A stretch of 64,000 nucleotides of DNA from Anatilimnocola floriformis (GCF_024256385.1 NZ_JAMLFW010000001.1:2418001-2482000); one strand, 5' to 3'; counted from the stretch's first letter, positions 27,701 through 35,399 are shown. Notes: generated by a model not told the origin, from the letters alone. A program made the numbers and translations.

Positions 27701-28805
27701 TGAAACCGCGAATCAGGCCTCGGCCAATGCCAACGGCGATGATCTGGCCGGCAGCGATGACGAAGGAGGAATCACCTTCGGTTCGGCAACGCTAGTCCCT
27801 GGCGTGGTCAGCACGGTCACGGCCAACGCGAGCGCTCCGGGCAAGCTCGATGCCTGGATCGATTTCAATCGCAACGGAGTGTTCGATGCCGCAGAAAAGA
27901 TTGCCAGCGGTTTAGACGTTGTTGCGGGCGCCAATGTCGTGACCTTCACCGTGCCGAGCACTGCCGTCGTCGGCGGCAGCTTTGCCCGCTTCCGCATCAG
28001 CACCAGCGGCAGCGCGCTGCCCACCGGCCTGGCCGATGACGGCGAAGTGGAAGATTACGCAGTGACGATCGCCGCCGCCCCTTCAGTGGCCGACGGCACC
28101 TCGCAACTCGTGGGACGTACGCTCGTCATCAACGGCACGAACTCGTACGACGCCATCTTGGTTCGCCAAACGAGCTCGAATCCGCTAACCGGCCGCGTGA
28201 TTGTGATCATCGCCCCCTACGGCAGATCGGCCATCTATCCGTTGTCGTCCTTCGATGACATCGTCATCCACGGTTTCGCCGGCAGCGACGCGATCACGGT
28301 CTTTCAGCCCCTCAGCAAGCCGACTGCGATTTATGGCGATGCCGGGAACGACGTGATCTTCGGCGGCAGCGGCAATGATTACCTCGACGGCGGCGCTGGC
28401 ATCGATACGATTTACGGCGGCGCCGGCAACGACATTCTGTATGGCGGAACGGGAGCCGACACCGACGTCCTGTCGGGAGATGCAGGCCGCGATTTGATCC
28501 TGGGTGGTGGCGGCTTTGACAACATCAACGCCGGCACGGATGACGATATCGTGATCGGCGGCAGTCTGACGAACATGACCCGCGCGAACCTGCAAAACAT
28601 TCTCGCGCTCTGGACCGCCAACACGCCGTTTGCCACGCGGATTACCTCGCTGAACGGCTTGATCAACAACACGACCGTGGTCGACGACGGCATCTTCGAC
28701 TATGTGTTCGGTTCGACGGGCCGCGATTGGCTCGTCGACTACAGCCTGCGCGATCTCTTCCTGGATTACTCCGCGAACGCGCTGACCGGGGATAAGAAGA
28801 ACTAG
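24786..28805 (+). CDS. Large surface protein: PKD-like, Rossmann-like insert, VCBS, GEVED and RTX modules
   Basis: 1339 aa. The N-terminus is basic and carries FLESLEKREVLT, the same type of motif as in the genes starting at 2635 and 24501. Residues about 310-395 are a PKD domain (ITAYEWDLDNNGSYETSG), followed by a related repeat that begins with VAPTLLMSLSNGG. That second repeat is interrupted after VSATLTDDDSL by some 210 residues with alternating beta/alpha text (RVLFVSDSFTDL, GYAAVVWSSTGGG, GGKVFVTGYDSAG) and resumes as ETLTVNVKNVKP. Next come VCBS-like repeats (residues 735-935), a GEVED domain (YDFGDAPASYG to DDGEVEDYAVTI), RTX repeats (GGSGNDYLDGGAG) and a C-terminal module similar to that of the divergent neighbour. 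Probably calcium-dependent and extracellular. Confidence 0.92.
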   Translation: MSLSLNGLWNRLTASSRRQRPAVKKQTRRSFLESLEKREVLTIVTIPGGGGSSWSFSDDVTTTNGLPTGGSSSIGVPGDGASIEDATIGVQNDAFDFAAKVWVNDSVVGGSLTDNAPNINFAPSVKSVLNVNYSYYLAADSATLRALLTLSNPTASDITVPVDYAGNFGSDASTTVAATSSGDTTFAANDRWLVTDDGNSIDPANTTVLAGPFSPDVLPSTVSPVVFSANVDSGQGVLARYSVTVPAGQSRSLMFFQKINTTSALATSEAPTFFNTNPAQDSDLVAGLSAAQLARIVNWDFGGLIVAPTADAGKLYSVNEGGSVILSAANSDDADGNITAYEWDLDNNGSYETSGVSPTFSAAGIDGPTTRTVGLRVTSDDGEFAFDTATIHINNVAPTLLMSLSNGGVVNENSTLTLTGTVTDPASADTFTLKLNWGDSLSPNNTQTFSLGTAALTVAENGINWNPATRVFSLPHQYLDDNPSDTSNDFYPVSATLTDDDSLPRVLFVSDSFTDLTIPAALGAAYDVTVVANDFANGNAALLADLSGYAAVVWSSTGGGFGDIAPAAVIANLTTYVTAGGKVFVTGYDSAGSPVDSNLAAFVGGAGVVDTDAVPDAIIDLASSLTTGVVDIRNVVPVNSYVDLDAITDLDADTIGVVSSAEGFQWTLRTLGTGEIAYVSNGAFLGDTFDNWLVTAPIGNSTYNAAVRNFVFAAVANAPPAVPETLTVNVKNVKPVAADQTVTTAEDAASAPINVLTGLTDAGTLDTHTAVAVDAFTPAGAFYSLAADGTFVYDPSGAFNSLSAGATATETISFTIVDDDGGTATGSIVVTITGDNDAPFAQSMVYSTAEDTPLVVPAPGALTNASDNDTGDVLTAILVEAPEHAASFALNPDGSFHYTPTADYNGTDSFTYKANDGLADSNTVTIVLNTTPVADYDFGDAPASYGVAQHSEGLNYIGGDFQTGPLLGTRDFETANQASANANGDDLAGSDDEGGITFGSATLVPGVVSTVTANASAPGKLDAWIDFNRNGVFDAAEKIASGLDVVAGANVVTFTVPSTAVVGGSFARFRISTSGSALPTGLADDGEVEDYAVTIAAAPSVADGTSQLVGRTLVINGTNSYDAILVRQTSSNPLTGRVIVIIAPYGRSAIYPLSSFDDIVIHGFAGSDAITVFQPLSKPTAIYGDAGNDVIFGGSGNDYLDGGAGIDTIYGGAGNDILYGGTGADTDVLSGDAGRDLILGGGGFDNINAGTDDDIVIGGSLTNMTRANLQNILALWTANTPFATRITSLNGLINNTTVVDDGIFDYVFGSTGRDWLVDYSLRDLFLDYSANALTGDKKN

Positions 28806-29267
28806 GCGGTTCTTTGGCGACATCGGTAGCCACTGCAATCCGGTCAGATTGCAGGGGCTCGCTCCAACTGCAGGTCGCCGCAGTCCGCGAGGAAGCGAAC
28901 TTTATCGATCAGCTGGCAGCGACAGCAGAGCTTCGTTGCAGCTGCCGATACGCTTTGCCCCAGCGGCAAACTCGAATTGAGGACGATCCGTATGCGCCGG
29001 CGGTAGTAGTTACACGTAGTTGGCGCTGATGATTGCAACGAATCTCGGATGCTGACTGCGCTGGAATCGCCCCCACTCACACCAGTTGGCGCAACTGCGG
29101 CAACAGAATTTCTCGCCGCGGGAAGCGACTGTGCGTGATATCGCAGCTTGGCTAGCAATGCTGCGGTTTCGCGCGGGGATTTTCGATGGAGCTTGCAGGA
29201 GTTGTTCCGCGCGAAAATGGATTTCGCGCTTCTCAGGACCACTCCCATGCTCGAAAAGGATGCTCCA
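28806..29267. other. Intergenic region upstream of the beta-barrel gene
   Basis: 462 bp. An in-frame extension of the downstream gene reaches back to 29148, but it has no signal-peptide character and is unlikely to be translated. I see no RNA gene, terminator or repeat that I can support. Confidence 0.45.
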
Positions 29268-30386
29268 ATGCGGACCAATGGATTGGTCGGCAACGCCGGC
29301 CTGGCGTTGCTGTTGTGCTTACTGAGTTCGGCCGCCGCTCAAGATGTGCCGCCGGTGCCTGAGCCTGCGACCGATTACACCTCTGGCGCATTCGAAGTGG
29401 CTGCAGAAGGTTGCGACGAGTGCTGCCTTTGCTGCCAGGTGCCGCATTGGTTCGGCGGCGTGGAAGCGACCTTCCTGAAGCTCATCGTCGACAACGATGC
29501 ATTGATCACCTTGTCGCTCGACGAAGCCGGGACGCCGGGGACGGATGCTTCGTTTCGAACCGGCCAGGGCATCAGTACATTTACCACGGCGCCGCGCATC
29601 TTCTTGGGGCGAAAATTTGGCGACAATTGGGGTGTGCAGGCCCGCTATTTCGAGATGAACGAGCAACTCGAACGTCGCCCCACCACGACCCCAGGGATCG
29701 TGGAACAGGCGAACTTTGGGACCTATCGCGAGGTCGATCGCGCGGGACTGTATGCGCTCGACCTGGAAGTGCTGCGGACGTTTCGGCCAGGTTTGTGGAC
29801 CGTCGACGGCACACTTGGTGCTCGCCATGCGGAGTTGAGTGGCGCAGCCGATTTGAGCGTGTACGGTGTGTTCACGACAGGCAACTTCGTCAACCTGCAG
29901 TACGGAAACTTCTTTAAGTTTGATGGCACGGGTGTGACCGGCAGTTTAACGGGCAAGCGGGCCATTCCCTGGCAGTATGCCAATTTGTATTTGGGGGCGC
30001 GAGCTTCATCTCTGTGGGGCAGAAGCGACAGCCGGGCGTACGCCGCTGGCACGGTGGCCTCCAGTCCATCTGCGCCACTCGTTGGGGCCGCCACGGTGTC
30101 GAGAAACGATGCGCTTGCCACGATGACGATTGGTGAAATTCAAGTCGGCATCGAGTGGGACATTCCGCTGCAGAATCTGCCGTTTAATTTCTTCTTCAAA
30201 GCGGGGCTGGAGTACCAGCATTGGCAAGTCGACGCGCCACCGACCGGCGGCGCTGGCTTTGGCGGAACGATCGGGACTCTGACCACCAACAGTTTTTCCT
30301 CCGCCGCCAGCGGCCCGCCAGCCAACCGACTGAACCCCGACGCGCAACTTTACGGCTTGGTGCTGTCGATGGGGCTGACATGGTAG
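29268..30386 (+). CDS. Putative outer-membrane beta-barrel protein
   Basis: 372 aa from the ATG at 29268, with AAGGA about 10 bases upstream and a signal peptide (NGLVGNAGLALLLCLLSSAAA). An ATG at 29247 is the alternative. After a Cys-rich patch (CDECCLCCQVPHWFGG) the chain shows alternating amphipathic strands: GGVEATFLKLIVDN, APRIFLGRKFGDNWGVQARY, DLEVLRTFRPGLWTVDGTLG, and it ends LYGLVLSMGLTW with the terminal aromatic residue usual for barrel proteins. It resembles planctomycete barrels of the BBP7 type, but that assignment is by general likeness only. The Cys cluster (five Cys in nine residues) near the mature N-terminus is unusual. Confidence 0.7.
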   Translation: MRTNGLVGNAGLALLLCLLSSAAAQDVPPVPEPATDYTSGAFEVAAEGCDECCLCCQVPHWFGGVEATFLKLIVDNDALITLSLDEAGTPGTDASFRTGQGISTFTTAPRIFLGRKFGDNWGVQARYFEMNEQLERRPTTTPGIVEQANFGTYREVDRAGLYALDLEVLRTFRPGLWTVDGTLGARHAELSGAADLSVYGVFTTGNFVNLQYGNFFKFDGTGVTGSLTGKRAIPWQYANLYLGARASSLWGRSDSRAYAAGTVASSPSAPLVGAATVSRNDALATMTIGEIQVGIEWDIPLQNLPFNFFFKAGLEYQHWQVDAPPTGGAGFGGTIGTLTTNSFSSAASGPPANRLNPDAQLYGLVLSMGLTW

Positions 30387-30523
30387 CGAGTTGTAGTAGG
30401 TGATCTACGTCGCGTTAGCGAACAACAGTCGCCCTCGTGAATACACTCTGGCGTATTGCGAGAATCAGGTTGCGATTGGCGCTTGGAAAGAATTGGAGCA
30501 AAGGGAAGTTTCGCCCCGTGACC

Positions 30524-30853
30524 ATGACCCGCGAATCCCGCGCACCCCTTATCGTGGCCATCGTGCTATTGCTTCTGCCGGTCTTGTATGTGGGGAGTTA
30601 TTTCGCACTGGTGGTGCGGAAGCCGCACTTTATTCCCAATCCAGATGGCAATTGGATCTGCAGCCTGGATGGCTATCCGACGATCTCCGGACAAGTCGAT
30701 CACTACCGAATTTTTGCCAACCACTGCAGCACGCTGTATTGGCCGCTGGAAGAATTCGATCGAAAGCTCTGGCCAGATGCGTGGGAAGTTCGAATGCCCG
30801 ACCGGGAGAGCGTTACCGGTGTAAGTGAACGACCGGAAGCATTAACGCCATGA
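30524..30853 (+). CDS. Small membrane protein, first of a tandem pair
   Basis: 109 aa from the ATG at 30524 (the frame extends upstream to 30437 without support). It opens MTRESRAPLIVAIVLLLLPV, a single membrane helix continuing through VGSYFALVV, followed by a soluble part with PLEEFDRKLWPDAWE. The next gene starts with nearly the same 30 residues, so this is a tandem duplicate; the stop TGA overlaps the next ATG as ATGA. No family recognised. Probably an inner-membrane protein with its C-terminus in the periplasm. Confidence 0.65.
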   Translation: MTRESRAPLIVAIVLLLLPVLYVGSYFALVVRKPHFIPNPDGNWICSLDGYPTISGQVDHYRIFANHCSTLYWPLEEFDRKLWPDAWEVRMPDRESVTGVSERPEALTP

Positions 30854-31149
30854 CCCGCGAATCGCGCACACCGTTGATCGTCGCCATCGTGCTGCTGCTC
30901 CTGCCGGTGCTGAACGTGGGGAGTTATTTCGCCCTGGTGGTGCCGCAAGGATTTGTCCGACCATATCCGGCGGGGAAAATAGGACAGCAGTTCTCCGAAC
31001 AGTATCGCTATGGTGACATGCTGTCAGAGCGTTTTTTCTGGCCCCTGGAATCAATTGACCGGAAGCTTCGGCCAGGAGCTTGGAAGGACTCTGGAAGTTT
31101 TCGAGAACTCCGAGCCAGTTACCGACAATCGCGAACAGCTTCCCCTTAG
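30850..31149 (+). CDS. Small membrane protein, second of a tandem pair
   Basis: 99 aa, coupled to the previous gene by an ATGA overlap. It opens MTRESRTPLIVAIVLLLLPV and shares the VGSYFALVV end of the helix plus the later motif FWPLESIDRKLRPGAW, matching YWPLEEFDRKLWPDAW of its partner. The linker between these blocks has diverged. The C-terminus (FRELRASYRQSRTASP) is unlike the partner's, so one of the two copies may be frame-altered there. Function unknown. Confidence 0.6.
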   Translation: MTRESRTPLIVAIVLLLLPVLNVGSYFALVVPQGFVRPYPAGKIGQQFSEQYRYGDMLSERFFWPLESIDRKLRPGAWKDSGSFRELRASYRQSRTASP

Positions 31150-31824
31150 GCACAGCCTGTGCCAATCGAAAACAGCACCACTTAGTCGCCCATAATCGAC
31201 TTGACGGATGGTGGTCAGATGTATACATTTGGTCGTCCGAAAACACCCGCAAGCGTCAACTGAGTCTCGGTTGTCGCTTGTTGGCTATTTCTTGGGGCCA
31301 CTGCGGAACGGTGGGGCGTTGTGAAGATGTTGTAAAACGGCAGAAACTGTTGTGCGGTTTTCGGGGGTGTTTTACCTAAGAGGTTGGCTGGAGAGCGCTT
31401 GCGGCGAATCAAGATTCGAAACAACTGTTGTGAGAATAGTTGTGCGGAATCGGTGGCGAATCGGGAGGTGAGCGTGAATGGGAACCGAGGAACTCACACG
31501 CTCGCCGGACGTTTGGGCCGTTATTGAGCCGCGACGAGGTGTTATAAAAGGTTATACTCCACAGATGCTGTTTTGTCGCAAGTGTTTTCTGGTAAGGCAT
31601 TTGTGTCAATTCGAAAATAACATGACCTGTTATATAACCATCACTGCGAATGGGGGTTTTCTCGAGTGGTGATTCAGAACGAGCGAGCGATTGTTGGCGG
31701 CGAACCTCGCATGCCCAGATCGCGTCCTTTCCGCTAGAGTACGCGTAGGCCGAGGCCGGAGCGGGCACACCCTTTGTAGCGGCGTGCGACGGCAGCGGTT
31801 CCTCTTCAGGAAATTGAGCGCACG
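31150..31824. other. Long non-coding leader region upstream of thrS
   Basis: 675 bp with more A/T-rich patches than its surroundings. It contains the 10-mer AACTGTTGTG twice (near 31336 and 31420) and an inverted repeat GGTTATA/TATAACC (31550-31556 and 31633-31639). I do not see T-box elements or a tRNA-like anticodon stem. One short frame with a good ribosome-binding site is listed separately. Confidence 0.4.
31478..31672 (+). CDS. Doubtful small ORF (64 aa) with a strong ribosome-binding site
   Basis: GGGAGGTGA, close to the ideal Shine-Dalgarno sequence, stands nine bases before the ATG. The product would be 64 aa with three Cys in the middle (LFCRKCFLVRHLC) and no recognised family. It lies in the leader of thrS, so it could be a small protein, a regulatory leader peptide or chance. 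Confidence 0.25.
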   Translation: MGTEELTRSPDVWAVIEPRRGVIKGYTPQMLFCRKCFLVRHLCQFENNMTCYITITANGGFLEW

Positions 31825-34011
31825 ATGCTTCAAGTTCATTTGCCCGACGGCAGCGTTAAGGAATTCTCTTCTCCCACCACTCCTCGCGGCATCGCCGAGA
31901 CGATCGGTGCCCGCCTGGCCAAGGCTACCCTGGCCGCCGAGGTCGACGGCAAGGTAGTCGGCGCCGACTACGCGTTGCCCGCCGAGGGCTCCGTCAAGTT
32001 AAAGCTCCTCACGCGGAAGGATCCCGAGGCCCTCGCCGTGATGCGGCACTCTTGTGCCCACATCATGGCCCGCGCGGTGATGCGGATTAAGAAAGGCGTG
32101 CAGCTGGCGTTTGGTCCGACCGTCGAAGGTGGTTTCTATTACGACTTTCAACTTCCCACGCCGCTGACCGATGATGATTTTCCCGCCATCGAAGCGGAGA
32201 TGAAAAAGATCATCGCCCTCGATGAAGCCTTCGAGCGTATCGAAGTGCCGCGGGCCAAAGCCCTCGACATCGTGCAAGGGCTCGACCAGAAGTACAAGGT
32301 CGAACACATCGAAACCGGCCTGGCGACTCATCCGGAGTTGTCGTTCTATCGCCAAGGCGAGTTCATCGATCTCTGCCGCGGCCCGCACGTGCCGACCGCC
32401 GGCGCGATCGGCGCCTACAAGCTGTTGTCGCTGGCCGGCGCTTATTGGAAAGGTGATTCCGATAACGCGCAGCTGCAGCGGTTGTATGCCACCGCGTTCT
32501 TCACTCAGGAAGAGCTCGACGAGCATCTGAAGAAGATCGAAGAAGCCAAGCGTCGCGATCATCGCGTGCTCGGCAAGCAGTTGCAGCTGTTCACGCTCAG
32601 CAACGATGTCGGTCCGGGCTTGTGCCTGTGGCTGCCGAAGGGAGCGATGATTCGCTCGCAGCTCGAGGAGTTCATCAAGCAGGAGCTGACTCAGCGGGCT
32701 TATCTGCCGGTTTACACGCCGCACATCGGCCGGATTCAGATGTATCAGACCAGCGGCCACTTTCCGTATTACATGGAAAGCCAGTTCCCGCCGTTCTACT
32801 TCGATCCCTTTATGCAGAGCGTGCAACAGCTGTTTGCCCTGCAATTTCAAGGGAAGTTTACCGATGCGAAGTTCATCGGCCATTTCGAAGAGGCCGTGAA
32901 GAACAACCTCGACGGCTTGGTGCCGATGTCGTTCGGTGGTTTCGGAAAAGCGACGACCGATACCGACAAAATGCAGGTGATCAAGGATTGGTTCAACGAG
33001 CAGGAAGCGTATTTGCTCAAGCCGATGAACTGCCCGCATCACATTCAGATCTACAAGGCGCAGAAGCGGAGCTACAAAGAGCTGCCGCTGCGACTGGCTG
33101 AGTTCGGCTCGGTGTATCGCTTTGAAAAGACCGGTCAGCTGAACGGCATGACGCGCGTCCGCGGGTTCACGCAGGACGACGCGCATCTCTTCTGCATGGA
33201 AGACCAGGTGCCGGCGGAGTTCGAGGGCTGCATCGCGATGACGCAGTTCGTGCTGAAGTCGCTGGGGCTCGATAACTATCGCGTACGGCTCGGCTTTCGC
33301 GATCCGAAGAGCGACAAGTACGTCGGCAGCGAGCAGGTTTGGACGCGTGCGCAGAACGCGCTTGAAGACGTCTGCACTCGCCTCGGCATTGCCTACACGG
33401 CGGAGCCCGGCGAAGCGGCGTTTTATGGCCCGAAGGCGGACTTCGTCGTGACCGATTGCATCGGCCGCGAATGGCAGCTCGGCACCGTGCAGCTCGACTA
33501 CAACCTGCCCGCGCGGTTCGGTCTGGAATACACGGCCAACGACAACAAGGCGCATCAGCCGGTGATGATTCACCGCGCGCCGCTGGGTTCGATGGAACGC
33601 TTCATCGGTGTGCTCATCGAACACTTTGCCGGCGCGTTCCCGCTGTGGCTTGCTCCCGAACAAGTTCGCGTGATTACCGTCAGCGAAAAGAGCGAAGACT
33701 ACGGCCGCGACATCGAACGGAAACTGCGGATGCAGGGCCTGCGCGTTACCGGCGATTTCCGCCCGGAAAAACTCGGCGCGAAGATCCGCGATGGTCAGCT
33801 GGAACTGATTCCCTACATGCTGGTCGTCGGCCCGCGCGATGCCGAGCAAGGAACCGTTTCGCTCCGCGATCGCCTCGAAGGTGATCTCGGCGCGATGTCG
33901 CTCGATGCGGCGATCACTCGGTTGCAGGAAGAAATCCGCGAACGCCGCGTGCGGAAGACGTTCAGCGGCAGCGCTGGGCTCGTCGAGAAGGCAGGGGCCA
34001 ACGAGTATTAA
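31825..34011 (+). CDS. thrS: Threonyl-tRNA synthetase
   Basis: 728 aa, longer than the roughly 640 aa of the E. coli enzyme. It attaches threonine to tRNA(Thr) in the cytosol. Order: TGS domain (1-62), editing domain with HSCAHIMA near residue 74, class II catalytic core with the zinc ligands Cys in KPMNCPHH (about 402), His in DDAHLF (about 453) and His in VMIHRAPLG (about 581), and the C-terminal anticodon-binding domain (EQVRVITVSEKSEDYGRDIE). Motif 2 is RFEKTGQLNGMTRVRGFTQD. The excess length comes mainly from an insertion of about 65 residues at 322-393, between the MYQTSGHF strand and the zinc Cys. The gene ends before a palindromic repeat and a strong terminator. Confidence 0.96.
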   Translation: MLQVHLPDGSVKEFSSPTTPRGIAETIGARLAKATLAAEVDGKVVGADYALPAEGSVKLKLLTRKDPEALAVMRHSCAHIMARAVMRIKKGVQLAFGPTVEGGFYYDFQLPTPLTDDDFPAIEAEMKKIIALDEAFERIEVPRAKALDIVQGLDQKYKVEHIETGLATHPELSFYRQGEFIDLCRGPHVPTAGAIGAYKLLSLAGAYWKGDSDNAQLQRLYATAFFTQEELDEHLKKIEEAKRRDHRVLGKQLQLFTLSNDVGPGLCLWLPKGAMIRSQLEEFIKQELTQRAYLPVYTPHIGRIQMYQTSGHFPYYMESQFPPFYFDPFMQSVQQLFALQFQGKFTDAKFIGHFEEAVKNNLDGLVPMSFGGFGKATTDTDKMQVIKDWFNEQEAYLLKPMNCPHHIQIYKAQKRSYKELPLRLAEFGSVYRFEKTGQLNGMTRVRGFTQDDAHLFCMEDQVPAEFEGCIAMTQFVLKSLGLDNYRVRLGFRDPKSDKYVGSEQVWTRAQNALEDVCTRLGIAYTAEPGEAAFYGPKADFVVTDCIGREWQLGTVQLDYNLPARFGLEYTANDNKAHQPVMIHRAPLGSMERFIGVLIEHFAGAFPLWLAPEQVRVITVSEKSEDYGRDIERKLRMQGLRVTGDFRPEKLGAKIRDGQLELIPYMLVVGPRDAEQGTVSLRDRLEGDLGAMSLDAAITRLQEEIRERRVRKTFSGSAGLVEKAGANEY

Positions 34012-34026
34012 TAGGTAACTGGATTC

Positions 34027-34114
34027 GTAGGGTGGGTCGAGCGGTACTCCGCGAGGCCCACCGAATGCCGCGTCACACTTGGTGGGCCTCGGGAGTACCC
34101 TCGACCCACCCTAC
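34027..34114. repeat. REP-like imperfect palindrome
   Basis: GTAGGGTGGGTCGAG (34027) pairs with CTCGACCCACCCTAC (ending 34114), continued inward by GGTACTC/GAGTACC and CGAGGCCCACC/GGTGGGCCTCG, with a 16-base loop. This 88-bp near-perfect hairpin just after thrS resembles the dispersed palindromic repeats with a GTAGGGTGGGT core that occur in many bacterial genomes. Confidence 0.7.
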
Positions 34115-34130
34115 ACGCGGCAAGAAATGA

Positions 34131-34168
34131 ACAAGGGACGCAAATTTGCGTCCCTTGTGTGTGTTTTT
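34131..34168 (+). terminator. Intrinsic terminator after thrS
   Basis: A perfect 14-bp palindrome (ACAAGGGACGCAAA and its complement, 34131-34158) is followed by GTGTGTTTTT. The T-run is on the plus strand, which fits termination of thrS. The hairpin could also act on the convergent 34187-34411 gene, although that side lacks a T-run. Confidence 0.75.
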
Positions 34169-34186
34169 CGACTCGCAGTCGCGAAC

Positions 34187-34411
34187 TTACTCGCGGGGGC
34201 GGATCGCGCCGGTCAAACCGCTGTAGTCGCAGCGATCGCTGTCGTGCCACAGGGGCAAGCCGAGTTCGATGCGGCGGCGGAGGATTTCGATCTTCTCTTC
34301 CGATCCAGCGGGGGCATCTGTCGAGGAGAAGGTGTCCGGAGCTTCGGGATAGAAATCTTCGTCGTGGCCGTACTTGAGAATGGCTTCGAAAACGTTGCGA
34401 ACTTTGTCCAT
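34187..34411 (-). CDS. Conserved small planctomycete-type protein
   Basis: 74 aa from the ATG at 34411, which has AAGGAG eight bases upstream; the longer frame to 34444 contains that Shine-Dalgarno sequence and is rejected. Sequence features: a short amphipathic helix (DKVRNVFEAILKYGHDEDFY), an acidic Ser/Pro linker, a charged helix (EEKIEILRRRIELGLPLWHD) and the end SDRCDYSGLTGAIRPRE. The text LGLPLWHDSDRCDYS looks like a recurring short planctomycete motif, but no function is known. It is convergent with thrS. Confidence 0.7.
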   Translation of the reverse strand: MDKVRNVFEAILKYGHDEDFYPEAPDTFSSTDAPAGSEEKIEILRRRIELGLPLWHDSDRCDYSGLTGAIRPRE

Positions 34412-34979
34412 GGCTTTCTCCTTCAGATATTCGGGCAGTAACACAGCAGCCAGGACTCGTGTGAAATCGACTGGCTGAGAAATAGGCGGTTGCTTGAGCT
34501 AGTCAACCATCCGTGGCCGAAGGTGACCGGCCGCTGGTGGCCGATCGTCTGAAAGCAATTCCTTTGCTGACGGACGCATTATCAGGAGCGACAGGGGCTG
34601 CGTCAAGATTTTTGCGGTTTTTACGAAGAGTTTTCCGCCACTAGCCCTCACGACAGATTGTCTTGAGCGGTATCACTCGCAGGGTTTATCTGGCTTAACA
34701 ATTTCCATAAGTCCATATCCGGCAATCACTAATGCGTGGCGTAAACGCGCATTGTTCCGTTTGCAGGGCAACATTACGAAATGGTCAATAAGGCGTCTTA
34801 GGGGAATCTAATGTCCGCTAATGCCAACATAACGGATTTGGGGACCACACCACCCCTTGACGGCATTTTTGCAAATCCTTCATACAGGGACCGAGGTGGT
34901 GTGGTGCAGGTTCGCGAATCTGCCAAACTTGCCCGGATCGCCATAAGCGAACTGGACACTTGGGAGGATGGTAAAAACG
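34412..34979. other. Intergenic region between a small gene and yjbQ
   Basis: 568 bp holding both divergent promoters. The only defined structure is the inverted repeat listed at 34844-34905. A plus-strand frame at 34811 covers part of the region but ends inside yjbQ in another frame and has no ribosome-binding site, so I regard it as chance. Confidence 0.45.
34844..34905. promoter_or_regulatory. Inverted repeat upstream of yjbQ
   Basis: ACCACACCACC at 34844-34854 is the exact reverse complement of GGTGGTGTGGT at 34895-34905, with 40 bases between. The distal arm lies 75 bp before the yjbQ start, a plausible place for a two-site operator or an mRNA leader stem. Not matched to a known regulator. 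Confidence 0.4.
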
Positions 34980-35399
34980 ATGCCTTGGACACAGAAGAAT
35001 ATTACTTTGCCGGCCGTTCGCCGTGGATTCCATCTCGTTACGGACAAAGTACTTGCGGCAATTCCTGAGGTCCGCAACGTGAAAGCCGGCTTGCTGCACG
35101 TCTTCATCCAGCACACGTCGGCGTCGCTCACGATCAACGAGAACGCCGATCGGGATGTACGGCATGACCTGGAACGGGTCTTTTCCACGATTGCCCCCGA
35201 AGACTTCCCCTATGTGCACACCATGGAAGGGCCCGACGACATGCCAGCCCATGTGAAGGCCGCGCTCCTCGGCAGCAGCGTGAGCATTCCGGTGAAGGAT
35301 GGTCGGCTGCTGCTTGGCACGTGGCAGGGAATCTATCTGTGCGAGCATCGCGACGTCGGCGGGCCGCGGTCCCTGGTCCTCACGCTAATGGGAGAGTAG
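34980..35399 (+). CDS. yjbQ: YjbQ / UPF0047 family protein
   Basis: 139 aa from the ATG at 34980, with GGGAGG about 12 bases upstream; the ATG at 34968 directly abuts that sequence and is less likely. The chain is a typical UPF0047 protein: LHVFIQHTSASLTINENADR, DVRHDLERVF, HTMEGPDDMPAHVKAALLG, LLLGTWQGIYLCEHRD. The conserved His, Glu and Asp residues form a small trimeric barrel with a metal or phosphate site. E. coli YjbQ shows weak thiamin phosphate synthase activity, but the physiological role is open. The stop overlaps the convergent holB stop by 15 bp. Confidence 0.93.
   Translation: MPWTQKNITLPAVRRGFHLVTDKVLAAIPEVRNVKAGLLHVFIQHTSASLTINENADRDVRHDLERVFSTIAPEDFPYVHTMEGPDDMPAHVKAALLGSSVSIPVKDGRLLLGTWQGIYLCEHRDVGGPRSLVLTLMGE

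Noticed and set aside
31150-31824. T-box leader upstream of thrS
   Set aside because: No T-box sequence or specifier stem was visible, and T-boxes are uncommon outside Gram-positive bacteria.
31999-33849. Minus-strand frame of 616 codons opposite thrS
   Set aside because: It lies wholly antisense to a clear thrS gene; long antisense frames are expected with this codon bias, and the translation has no recognisable motif.
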